In this document: positions 55,948-64,000 of the stretch, in pieces
Numbering within the stretch: the first letter of the stretch is position 1
Layout of the letters: the number at the start of each line of letters is the position of its first letter
Assembly (NCBI RefSeq): GCF_019084075.1
Contig: NZ_JAHREN010000001.1
Location: 3,817,501-3,881,500, forward strand
DNA: 64,000 bases
Direction: 5' to 3'
Source of the DNA: Siccirubricoccus sp. G192
GTDB taxonomy: Bacteria; Pseudomonadota; Alphaproteobacteria; Acetobacterales; Acetobacteraceae
Notes under the pieces: generated by a model
What the model saw: the letters and a program-made list of their open reading frames with translations, nothing else
Database searches by the model: none
What the model was told of the DNA's origin: nothing
Position numbers and translations under genes: made by a program

Positions 55948-56919
55948 ATGACCATGACCGGCCGCCGAGCGCTGCTCGCTTTGCCCGCCGCCCTGCCGGG
56001 TCATGCCAGCGCGCAAGACCTCCCGACCCGACCCCTGACCTGGGTGGTGCCCTTCCCTCCTGGCAACATTGCCGATGCCGCCTCCCGCCTCGTAGCGCAG
56101 CGCCTGGGGCAGGTGCTCGGCCGACGCGTCGATGTGGAGAACCGACCGGGCGTCGGAGGGACGATCGGGACCGAGGCAGTGGCCCGCGCGGCGCCGGACG
56201 GCCACACGCTGCTCTACGGCGGCCTGGGTCCGATCGCGGCGGCGCCCCATCTTGTCCCCAGCCTCCGCTTTGATCCGGCGAGGGATCTCGCCCCGGTGCA
56301 TGGCATCGGCGCCTCGCCGTGCATGATCGTCATCGGCCCGCGGCGGCCCTGGACCACCCTCGCCGAACTCGCCGCCGCGGCGCGCGCGCGACCAGAGGGT
56401 CTGGTCTATGCCTCGCCTGGGATCGGGACCGTGCCCCACTTGGCGGCGGAGGTGTTCCAGCAGGTGGCCGAGGTGCGGCTCGTCCACGCGCCCTACGTCA
56501 ACACCGCCGAGATACTGAGCGACGTGATCGGTGGCCGGGTGGACGTGACCTGGGACTTCCCGCTGACCGCGGCCCCGCATGTGCGCGAAGGACGGCTGCG
56601 GGCGCTCGCCGTGACCGACTTCGACCGGGTGCGCGTCGCATCCGAGGTGCCGACGTTGATGGAGTGCGGCTTCCCCGGGGCTGAGATGCGCGGCTGGGCA
56701 GGGGTCTTCGCCCCCGCCCGCACCCCATCGGCCACCGTCGCGCGGCTGGCGGCGGCGCTGCGAGAAACGCTACTCGACCAAACGGTGAAGGCATTTTTTG
56801 ACGGGACGGGCACGGTGCTCTGGCCCGATGTGGGCACGGAGCGCTTCCGCGCGTTTCTGGCCGAGGAGTTGCCCCGCGTCGCCACGCTCATCGCCCGCGC
56901 CAAGGCATCGCCACGCTAG
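55948..56919 (+). CDS. Bug-family periplasmic solute receptor
   Basis: 323 residues. Signal peptide MTGRRALLALPAALPGHASAQ; mature start LPTRPLTWVVPFPPGNIAD; VENRPGVGGTIGTEAVA; VYASPGIGTVPHLAAEVF; VPTLMECGFPGAEMRGWAGVF. All are Bug landmarks. Third complete orphan Bug receptor in the window, with no transporter genes nearby. Start at 55,948 is chosen because it begins the signal peptide; the ribosome site is weak. Confidence 0.9.
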   Translation: MTMTGRRALLALPAALPGHASAQDLPTRPLTWVVPFPPGNIADAASRLVAQRLGQVLGRRVDVENRPGVGGTIGTEAVARAAPDGHTLLYGGLGPIAAAPHLVPSLRFDPARDLAPVHGIGASPCMIVIGPRRPWTTLAELAAAARARPEGLVYASPGIGTVPHLAAEVFQQVAEVRLVHAPYVNTAEILSDVIGGRVDVTWDFPLTAAPHVREGRLRALAVTDFDRVRVASEVPTLMECGFPGAEMRGWAGVFAPARTPSATVARLAAALRETLLDQTVKAFFDGTGTVLWPDVGTERFRAFLAEELPRVATLIARAKASPR

Positions 56920-56978
56920 CCCGCAACCGTCGAACCGCTGGCCTTCACACCTCCTCACTCGGTCAGCCCCGCGGCCTG

Positions 56979-57269
56979 TCAAACATAGTGGCGCATCAGC
57001 TTTGTCGAGAACTCCTGCAGCAGAAGGGCCTCGAGCCTATCCGCCGAGCGGCGTAGTTCCACGTCGGCGGCGGCTGCGCTGACTTCCAGCAGCCGCATCA
57101 TCATTGGCTCGGAACAGAAGCCAGGGCCTTCATAACCCTCGTCGGGCTGCACCAGGCCCGCATCAACTGCCCGCTGAAAAAGGTGCTGCGCGACATCCTC
57201 TGTCGCATCCGACAGTTCCTCGTTGCACAGCAGGTGCGCGTATATCGGGATCAGGTCCGAGTGTTCCAT
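56979..57269 (-). CDS. Hypothetical small acidic protein
   Basis: 96 residues from MEHSDLIPIY. Acidic and helical: AHLLCNEELSDATEDVAQHLFQRAVDAG, EVSAAAADVELRRSADRLEALLLQEF. No family recognised and no signal peptide, so cytoplasmic. It converges on the Bug receptor gene with a 60-base gap. Confidence 0.55.
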   Translation of the reverse strand: MEHSDLIPIYAHLLCNEELSDATEDVAQHLFQRAVDAGLVQPDEGYEGPGFCSEPMMMRLLEVSAAAADVELRRSADRLEALLLQEFSTKLMRHYV

Positions 57270-57413
57270 TGCGGTGCAGCCACCCCGCAACAATTCGAGT
57301 GGTTCTCCAGCCAACACTTCAGTCGGAACGCAATATGGCCGGTTGCGGCAATCTCAACCCTTGGCGAGCCTCCGGCCTTCTGAGCAACGACGGGTACCGT
57401 CTGGCGGACACCA

Positions 57414-58203
57414 CTAGTCGTAATCGGCCAGCTGGTCCAGGCGGGAGGCACGCGCTTCGAAGCGCGCCCTTATAGTCGCCGCGCGCCTCTCGATCGCAAC
57501 CCCCGCCTCTCCATCGAGTGCCTCCACCTGCTCCCTCAGCACCGCGATCTTCGCGACGCCCTCGCGCCGCAGCGCGTCCGCCAGCGCCGCGGCGCGCCGC
57601 TTGACCTGGCGCAGCTCCGCGGCCCGCTTCCGCGACAGCGCCCTGAGCGTGGACGCGTCCTGCCCGTCGCGGGGCTCCATCCTGAGCTTCGCCAGCCCAC
57701 CTCGGAGCGCGTCCAGTTCGTGCTCGATCCTGGCTTCGGCGAGCGGCCCCTCAAGACGGTGGCGGAAGGCATGCCCACCCAGTCCGGCGATCCGCGCATC
57801 GAGCAGCGGCGGATCCTCCTCTTCGGCCTCCGCGATCATCGCCGCCCCGCCCGGCCGAAGGTCGTGCGAGATCCGCTCCAGGAACCGGGAGTCCAGGCCC
57901 GCCTTGTAGAGTTCGCTCACGGTGCCCACCAGGCCCGACCGGACCGTCCGCAGCACGGCGGGGATGGCTCCGCCGAGCAGAGACACGAGCACACCGACGG
58001 CCGCCGCGACGGCCGGCGCGGCGGTTCCCTTGCCGGGGGGGCACCGGCTCGCTGGTCACCAGCCCTGACCCGTTCGGCGACCGGACGACGATCGCCACCG
58101 CGTACAAGGAGAGGCTTCCCTCGGCGTGGCGGTGACGCAGCAGTTCTGCTGCCTTACGCGCCCGAGCATCGTTGTCGAACAGGGCCACGAGCAACTCGTC
58201 CAT
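57414..58203 (-). CDS. DUF1269-family membrane protein with coiled-coil tail (frameshifted)
   Basis: About 262 residues after repair. The N-terminus (MDELLVALFDNDARARKAAELLRHRH, SLYAVAIVVRSPNGSG) and the glycine-rich hydrophobic hairpin (LVSLLGGAIPAVLRTVRSG) match the DUF1269/stress-response membrane family. Seven G at 58,035-58,041 break the frame; six gives VPPGKGTAAPAVAAAVG. The C-terminal 120 residues form a long charged helix (LRALSRKRAAELRQVKRRAAALADALRREGVAKIAVLREQVEAL), unusual for the family core. Ribosome site GAGG ten bases before ATG. Function unknown. Confidence 0.68.
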
Positions 58204-59121
58204 TTAACAACGTCCTCGGACCGCCGTGAGAGGGACGGTGCTTCGGTCGGCGACGGACGATGGCGCCCCACGGGAGTGACCCGCGCGGAAGCGGAACCCA
58301 GGCACGCGGCCTCCGAAGCCTCATGCCGTCGCATTCCGCTTCCGGCGCGACACCTGGATGTGGACGCAGGAATGGCTTTCCTCCCCCGCCCGCCACGCTG
58401 CTGCCATCGACTATCGTGCTGCCCCTGAGGATACGGCATCCGGGGTTGGGCGAAGGCGGCAAAGCCTATCGCAATTTCACGGCCTCCCCTGGATTGACCC
58501 CCGTTCAGGATCGCGTGGCCGAGGAGCCCCGGTCGTGTCAGCAACCAGGGTGCCGACTGCGCGGGCGATGATGCCGGAGGCCGTGACGCGCCCGTTTACG
58601 CGCAGGATCGACGAGCGCGTGCCACAGGAAAGAGCAGCGCTCGGCGGCGCAAAGCCGCCCCGAAGAGGCTCGTGCAGGCCTCCATCCGCCGCCGCGCCAT
58701 GTCGACCCGACGCGATCCGCGTGGGCGGTCTGAATCGCGGATGCCATCGGCCGAGGAATCGACCGCAACGGTGGGCTCCTGGCGCCACCGCGCGCCGGCC
58801 CAATGGCCGACGCTCCAGGCACCCAGAACTGGCGGTGCCCTTGCACGACCGGCGGACCGCGGGGCAGCCGCAGCCCAGGGCCGCACACTCCCCACCCTGC
58901 AACCATGGATACGCAGGTTGCGCGAAGTGGCCAACGGATGCCGGATCCAAGTCGGGTGGAGAACGAAACTTTGCCGAATTTCGATAGCGTGGGGCTGCCG
59001 AAGCTCGATGTTAGGACGGCATAATATCTCCTGGCTGAAGTGCCATCATGGATCCGGTGCGGGGGTGCCGGACGGAGGCGGCGGGGCCTTCAAGAAGGGG
59101 GATGTCGGAGAGAGATGTGCA
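58204..59121. other. 918-base gap between the DUF1269 and AraC genes
   Basis: The largest stretch without a supported gene. Long frames exist on both strands, but all read as arginine/proline/alanine-rich shadows. It contains CGACTATCG at 58,408-58,416 (toward the DUF1269 gene) and AATTTCGATAGCGT at 58,977-58,990 (toward the AraC gene), two copies of the recurrent motif. Confidence 0.5.
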
Positions 59122-60075
59122 ATGATATCCGGACATGTGACCCTCTGCAGGTCGTTCAGCGAACCCCAGGATCTGGCATCCTGCCTCCGGAGCGTGGCGG
59201 TCGAGGCGGTACCCGTGCACCCGGGTCCCTTCACCGGATCGGTCTCGAGCATCGATCTCGATGGCGCAACCCTGGAGATCGTCCGCAGCGATCCCGTCCT
59301 GCTGCTCGGGACGGCCGCTGAGGACCGGAGCGGCTTCCTTCTGATGCTTGGCGAGACGCGCCAAGCAAGATGGAACGGCGCATCAATCAGCGAGGGCCAG
59401 GTCGCCCTGTTCGGGAATGGCCTGCCCGTCGCCGTCGCCAGCCCTGGAAGCTTCGCTTGCGCCTTCGTGAGTTCCGCGGGCGCGGAGCGCCAAGGCATCC
59501 TCCCGGCCGGCTGGGATCAGGCTTGGCGCGACCTGCCAGACCCGATACGGCACGTCGATGCGCAGGCGCACGCGCGCCTCGCGTTGCTCGCCGAGGCCGC
59601 CGAGCGGGCCGCGTTCCCTGCCCCGGCCTGCCCGGGGCGAACCGAGGGGCTCCGCGCGGAGCGCGCCACGCTCCGGGATGCCGTTCGGACCTTGTTCGTG
59701 CCGCCGGGCGAAGCTGTCCCGCGACGGCGCGGCAGGCCTCCCTCGCGCGTTCAGATCGTGCGCGAGGCCGACGACTATCTCCAGGCGAACCCGGCACGGC
59801 CGATCTACACGGACGAGCTCTGCACGGCTCTGGGTGTCTCGGCCTCCTGCCTGCACGCGGCGTTCGAGGCCACATTCGGGCTCAGCCCCCACCGCTTCCT
59901 CAAGCTGCGCCGGATGGCCATGGTGCGCACCATGCTCCTGTCGGGCTCGGGCCCCTGGCACTCGGTCAAGGCGGCGGCGCTGTCGCATGGCTTCTGGCAC
60001 CTGGGGCAGTTCGCCCACGACTATCGTGCCCTGTTTGGCGAATCCCCGTCCGAGACGCTCGCCCGCTCGCGATGA
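59122..60075 (+). CDS. AraC-family transcriptional regulator (first of a tandem pair)
   Basis: 317 residues. The N-terminal 200 residues form a sensor domain of the kind that begins with an H-x-G-x-F-type beta barrel (VPVHPGPFTGSVSSIDLDGATLEIV), with a proline/arginine-rich linker (VPRRRGRPPSRVQI). The C-terminal double HTH reads PIYTDELCTALGVSASCLHAAFEATFGLSPHRFLKLRR and then SVKAAALSHGFWHLGQFAHDYRALFGESP. ATG 59,122 follows GGAGAG by nine bases. It is paralogous to the next gene; target genes unknown. Confidence 0.88.
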   Translation: MISGHVTLCRSFSEPQDLASCLRSVAVEAVPVHPGPFTGSVSSIDLDGATLEIVRSDPVLLLGTAAEDRSGFLLMLGETRQARWNGASISEGQVALFGNGLPVAVASPGSFACAFVSSAGAERQGILPAGWDQAWRDLPDPIRHVDAQAHARLALLAEAAERAAFPAPACPGRTEGLRAERATLRDAVRTLFVPPGEAVPRRRGRPPSRVQIVREADDYLQANPARPIYTDELCTALGVSASCLHAAFEATFGLSPHRFLKLRRMAMVRTMLLSGSGPWHSVKAAALSHGFWHLGQFAHDYRALFGESPSETLARSR

Positions 60076-60360
60076 CGCGGCCCGACTCGCCTCTTGAGAC
60101 GAACAACGCCGGACAATCCAGCAGGAAAAAGCAGCGCCTCCCGTTCATGTCGCAGATTCGTGATTCTGCCCGACTACCCAGCGTTCCGGCTTTCGGGGCG
60201 CGCGGCGTAGGACCCCCTGCATATCCCACAGCGCGATTTCCAGGAGGCAGCAGGCGCCGGCGTTCAGTGTAGTGGAACTGACGTACTCCCTAATTTCTTT
60301 GTCGCTGCGAGCACAGAGGGTAGCCTCCCGATCCTGAACAGCGCGCCAGGGAGATGTGCC

Positions 60361-61359
60361 ATGCGTGCTGAGGGTGCCCACCTGTCCCGGATCACCGAGC
60401 CGGAGGATCTTGTCCACGCGGTGCCTGGCGTGGTCTTCCGCGCCACTCCCCTATCCGCCGGTCCCTTCGAGGTTTCGCTCACGACCATCGGCCTGGGCGA
60501 CATCACCCTGCAAGCCGGGCACAGCACGCCACATCTGGCCTTCGCGGTGGCGCGTCCCGGGATGGCGGTCGTGCAGCTTCCGTTGGAGAACGTGGACACC
60601 CTCGTCCTGAACGGCCGGGCCGTCCGGCCATGGACGGTGGGGCTCCACGGCGGGGGCGCCGAGCTCCTCAGGGCCAACCCGAGGGAAAGCGGGCATGCGA
60701 ACCTGGTCCTGCCCATGGACAGGGCCGAGGAGCTACTGTGGCTGCCGTCCGGCTCCACGCTGGTCCGCCCGGGCGCGCAGGACTTACTGCAGACCAGGCC
60801 CGAGGCGTGGAACCGGATGGCCGGCATCGTCCACGCCGCCAACGAGGCCGTCGTCAGCGATTCGCAGGCTTTCAACCTGGAGCAGGCGCACAGGGCGCTG
60901 CGCGACGCGCTCCTGGACGCGGCGCACGACCTGATCGTGGGAGCCGGTGTCGGTGGGAACGCCGTCAGATCCCAGAATCCGCGGGCCTGGCGCCGCGTCA
61001 TCACCACCGCCGACGAGTACCTGCGGGCCCATGTGGCGCGCCCGATCTACACTGAGGAACTCTGCTCGGCGCTCGGCGTCTCGGCTTCCGGCCTCGCCCA
61101 GGCGTTCCGCGGCACCTTCGGCCTCAGCCCGCACCGCTTCCTGAAGCTCCGCCGCCTGGCCATGGTGCGAAGCCTGCTGCGCGCGCGGGAAGGGCAGTCG
61201 CCGCTGGTGAAGTCCGTGGCCCTGGCGCACGGCTTCTGGCACCTCGGCCAGTTCGCCCACGACTACCGGGCCCTCTACGGCGAGACCCCATCGGATACGC
61301 TCGCCCGCGCCCCGGGGGGCGACCGCGGCCGGGGAAGACCGCCTCGGATGAGAGGATAG
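60361..61359 (+). CDS. AraC-family transcriptional regulator (second of a tandem pair)
   Basis: 332 residues with the same architecture as the previous gene: sensor domain (ATPLSAGPFEVSLTTIGLGDITLQ, LAFAVARPGMAVVQLPLENV), then PIYTEELCSALGVSASGLAQAFRGTFGLSPHRFLKLRRLAMVR and GFWHLGQFAHDYRALYGETP. The DNA-binding halves are very similar, while the sensors have diverged, so the pair probably reads different ligands but related operators. The 285-base gap between them would allow separate promoters. Confidence 0.88.
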   Translation: MRAEGAHLSRITEPEDLVHAVPGVVFRATPLSAGPFEVSLTTIGLGDITLQAGHSTPHLAFAVARPGMAVVQLPLENVDTLVLNGRAVRPWTVGLHGGGAELLRANPRESGHANLVLPMDRAEELLWLPSGSTLVRPGAQDLLQTRPEAWNRMAGIVHAANEAVVSDSQAFNLEQAHRALRDALLDAAHDLIVGAGVGGNAVRSQNPRAWRRVITTADEYLRAHVARPIYTEELCSALGVSASGLAQAFRGTFGLSPHRFLKLRRLAMVRSLLRAREGQSPLVKSVALAHGFWHLGQFAHDYRALYGETPSDTLARAPGGDRGRGRPPRMRG

Positions 61360-61382
61360 GAGTTTCCGCGGGAGGAGCGGGT

Positions 61383-62519
61383 TCATCCGGCTGCCGGCGC
61401 TGCTTCCGCTCGCCACGATTGGAGCAGGGTGAAGGCGACCGCGAGCAAGGCAGGGCCGATGAACAGCCCAAGGAACCCGAACGAGATGAAGCCGCCGAAG
61501 ACGCCGAGGATCACGAGCGTCAGCGGCATCGCCACGCCTCGGCTGATCAGCCAGGGACGGATCAGGTTGTCGCTGGCCGAGACGAGCAGGAGGCCCCAGG
61601 CCGCCATGAAGACGCCCCAGGCGGGCGCATCGTGGCGGAAGAGCCACCACGCTGCGCCGCCCCAGACTGCCGGAATGAGCACCTGGCCGATCTGGCTGAT
61701 CGCCAGCACCAGCACGACGAAGCCCAGCGCCATGGCACCGGGAACGCCGGCAAGAGCGGCGCCGATGCCCATGGCGGTGGCCTGGAAGAAGGCGGTGCCG
61801 ACCACGCCATAGGCCACGCTGCGCAGCGCCCCGCCGGCCGCCTGTAGCGCCCCCGCGGCAGGCTCGCCGCCGAGGCGCTGGACCACGTCGCGCAGGACCG
61901 CCCCGAGCATATCGCCTCTCGCCCAGAACGTCCCGGCGACGACGAGGGCCAGGAGGAACTGGAGCATGCTGTCCGCCAGGGCGCGCGCCACGGCCAGGAC
62001 TCCCTGCCGCAGCCAGTCCGTGTAGGAGCCCATGGCGCGGCGCAGCCCGCCCTCCGCTCCCGCGGCATCCCGCCACGCGAGCGACAGCCTCTCGCCGACG
62101 ACCGGCGTGCGGCCCACCCAGTCCGGCGGTGTCTCCGGCAAGGCGGTGAGCACGGCCTCCACCACCCGCGCACCCTCCGCGATCCGGGACGCGAGCCGGG
62201 GTGCCGTGGCGAGCAGCGGGAGGCCCACCAGGGCGATTCCCGAAAGCGCCATCAGCAGCGCGACGACGCCCCGCGGGAACCCGAACCGCACGAGCGCGGA
62301 CCGCAGCGGCCAGGTGGCGACCGCCAGGACGGCCGCGAACAGGACCGCCGTCAGGAACGGCAGGAGGACGAGGGCGACACCGAGCAGCAGCCCACCCAGC
62401 AGCAGCAGGACCACCGCCCGCTCGATCATGGTCGCCATGCCGCCGCCGAACGCCGGGGCGGTGCCGGCCTCCGCCGGAGGTCTGGTCAGTTCAGCGTCGG
62501 ACACCACGGTGCTGTCCAT
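61383..62519 (-). CDS. AI-2E family transporter (PerM-like)
   Basis: 378 residues with about eight membrane segments: AVVLLLLGGLLLGVALVLLPFL, VLFAAVLAVATWPL, VVALLMALSGIALVGLPLLA, FLLALVVAGTFWA, GFVVLVLAISQIGQVLIPAVWGG, FMAAWGLLLVSASDNLIRPWLI and LVILGVFGGFISFGFLGLFIGPALL. The last two carry the family signature SDNLIRPWLIS and GPALL. Members export small molecules or ions; the AI-2 role is not general. Start MDSTVVSD at 62,519. Convergent with the AraC pair. Confidence 0.9.
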   Translation of the reverse strand: MDSTVVSDAELTRPPAEAGTAPAFGGGMATMIERAVVLLLLGGLLLGVALVLLPFLTAVLFAAVLAVATWPLRSALVRFGFPRGVVALLMALSGIALVGLPLLATAPRLASRIAEGARVVEAVLTALPETPPDWVGRTPVVGERLSLAWRDAAGAEGGLRRAMGSYTDWLRQGVLAVARALADSMLQFLLALVVAGTFWARGDMLGAVLRDVVQRLGGEPAAGALQAAGGALRSVAYGVVGTAFFQATAMGIGAALAGVPGAMALGFVVLVLAISQIGQVLIPAVWGGAAWWLFRHDAPAWGVFMAAWGLLLVSASDNLIRPWLISRGVAMPLTLVILGVFGGFISFGFLGLFIGPALLAVAFTLLQSWRAEAAPAAG

Positions 62520-63180
62520 CTGCGGCTTCCCTGCTGTGGCGCCCCCGCCGCGTTTTTGCCCTGGCGACCCGGTCCGGCACGCCATTCCCTTCCTCACCTC
62601 CGAGCCCGGGTCAGCACCGCGGGGCTCTTCGGCCCGGCTCGCCAGCGGGACCACGTTAGGCGGACGGCGTTCGAAGTGCCCGAGGCGTCGCTATCAAGAT
62701 TCGGGCCGGCGAAACCCACCGGTGCGACACGTCCCTGATGGGTGAAGGGGCGCCGCTCCGCCCCTCGAGCTTCCATGGTCCCTGGGCCGGGAGCGCCGGC
62801 AGCCCCTGGCACGCCCCATGCGGCCGGATGCCGGCCATCGCGGCAAGGCCGCATAAGTTCTGAGCGGCCACGGCCAAGTGGAGAATACCGATACCCTTTC
62901 TTTCCCCCCGGATGGCGGTCCGGCTCTAGTCTTTGTGTCGATGAGGGACCGCCCGCGGTCGGGAGCGAATCCGGATCGCCCGACCCGCGCGGATGCCCGC
63001 GGCATATCGCGCCTCGATCCTGGCCGGACCGGAGGAATCACCGCGACCCGCAGCCGACGAGATCGCCGCACCGGGCATGCCGCCCCTGGGTTCGGGCCCG
63101 CGATGCCGGGAAGGGCTCCAGCCGACGCTTCGATCAGCCCCGGGCGAAGGGCGAGCGCCCACGAGAACGGAGGGAACGAG
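62520..63180. other. 661-base divergent gap between the transporter and pflB
   Basis: No supported gene. It must contain the promoters of both the leftward transporter and the rightward pyruvate formate-lyase. A CGCTATC motif copy is at 62,689-62,695, pointing to the transporter. No FNR/FixK box was recognised by eye. Confidence 0.5.
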
Positions 63181-64000
63181 ATGGAAGGCATCAACCTGGC
63201 CCCGGCCCCGGCGGCGACCGAAGGCTGCTGGCGCTCCTTCGAGGCGGGACGTTGGTGCACGGCGATCGACGTGCGCGACTTCATCCTGCGCAACGTCACC
63301 CCCCTATACTGGCGACGAGTCCTTCCTGGCCGGACCGTCGCCCCGCACCCTCGCCGTCTGGGAGAAGCTGCAGCCCTACTTCGCCGAGGAGCAGCGCAAG
63401 GGCGTGCTCGATGTCGATGCGGCGACGCCCTCCTCCATCCTCGCCCATGCGCCCGGATGGATCGACCGTGACAACGAGGTGATCGTCGGCCTGCAGACGG
63501 ACCGCCCCTTCCGCCGCGCGATCTTTCCCGCCGGCGGCCTGCGCATGGTCGAGGCGGGGCTCCAGGCGGCAGGCTTCGCCGCCGATCCCGCCGTGCACCA
63601 GGCCTTCACCCGCTACCGCAAGACCCACAACGAGGGCGTCTTCGACGCCTATACCCCCGAGATCCTGCGCTGCCGCAAGTCCGGCATCATCACCGGGCTG
63701 CCGGATGCCTACGGGCGCGGCAGGATCATCGGCGACTACCGCCGCGTGGCCCTCTACGGGACCGACCGCCTCCTGGCGGCCAAGCGGCAGGAGCGGGCCC
63801 AGGCTGACGATATGTGGCCAAGCGAGGAGGTCATCCGCACGCGCGAGGAGCTGGCCGAGCAGATGCGGGCCCTCGCCGACCTCGCCGAGATGGGCAAGCG
63901 TTACGGCTGCGACATCACACGCCCGGCCGGGTCGGCGCAGGAGGCGGTGCAGTGGACCTACCTCGCCTATCTCGGCGCCATCAAGGAGGCGAACGGGGCG
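63181..64000 (+). CDS. pflB: Pyruvate formate-lyase, N-terminal part (frameshifted, runs off the window)
   Basis: GGAGGGAACGAG precedes ATG 63,181. The first 42 residues end in WCTAIDVRDFILRNVTP. Six C at 63,299-63,304 shift the frame; five gives TPYTGDESFLAGPSPRTLAVWEKL. After that the PFL N-terminal domain is unmistakable (LQTDRPFRRAIFPAGGLRMVE, RYRKTHNEGVFDAYTPEI, SGIITGLPDAYGRGRIIGDYRRVALYG). The catalytic cysteines and the glycyl-radical site lie beyond the window. The enzyme splits pyruvate with CoA to acetyl-CoA and formate without oxygen. With pta-ackA at 41-43.5 kb it implies a fermentative ATP route. The activating enzyme was not seen. Confidence 0.88.

Noticed and set aside
58672..59121. 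N-terminal extension of the first AraC regulator
   Set aside because: The frame is open, but the sequence is arginine/proline-rich and unlike the paralogue; ATG 59,122 has a ribosome site and gives the family length.

Overview
The window is about 70% G+C, with dense short-spaced operons, many start codons that overlap the previous stop (ATGA), and several orphan Bug-type solute receptors. Together these point to an alphaproteobacterium, most likely a Roseomonas-like member of the Acetobacteraceae; this is inferred from gene content, as there is no rRNA or tRNA to place it. No tRNA, rRNA or CRISPR array was seen.

Region 1 (1-18.4 kb) is a catabolic locus. After the end of an HtrA-like protease come a frameshifted thiamine-diphosphate decarboxylase, a small lipoprotein and a Bug receptor. 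A tight run follows: molybdenum hydroxylase large subunit (with a fused CoxG-like SRPBCC domain), FAD subunit, 2Fe-2S subunit, aryl/furoyl-type CoA ligase and enoyl-CoA hydratase-like protein. A UbiD decarboxylase, an FMN alpha-hydroxy-acid oxidase and a nitroreductase come next. On the opposite strand lie the likely hydroxylase maturation pair (VWA protein CoxE-like, MoxR ATPase CoxD-like) and a peroxidase-related CMD protein. The order large-FAD-FeS-ligase-hydratase plus UbiD matches the hmfABCDE/F set for 2-furoate and furandicarboxylate breakdown to 2-oxoglutarate, and that is the best reading of the locus.

Region 2 (18.4-23.5 kb) holds a decayed IS66-like fragment beside a dead Bug gene, an intact Bug receptor, the catechol ortho-cleavage operon catA-catB-catC, and a single-domain response regulator.

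Region 3 (23.5-46.1 kb) is mixed accessory and stress-type material: an IS3 element; a coupled lipoprotein/outer-membrane barrel pair; GNAT and patatin genes; an ISAzo13 element that splits a bestrophin-like membrane protein; a GH13/GH63 pair; a scoB remnant; a 107-bp palindromic repeat; an operon of PTA, AckA, FabI, a hypothetical protein and a DUF3141 PhaC-like hydrolase; and small secreted proteins.

Region 4 (46.2-52.4 kb) is an insertion-sequence island: an IS481 element at a CTAG site, and an IS66 element with a second IS66 element nested in its tnpC. Both IS66 units have exact 8-bp target duplications.

Region 5 (52.4-64 kb) carries small lipoproteins, a Bug receptor, a DUF1269 protein, two tandem AraC regulators, an AI-2E transporter and the start of pyruvate formate-lyase.

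Two window-wide observations affect reading. At least eight otherwise well-conserved genes are broken by one-base changes, mostly in G/C homopolymers, which suggests sequencing error rather than decay. A short motif around CGATAGCG recurs upstream of many genes in the right half.
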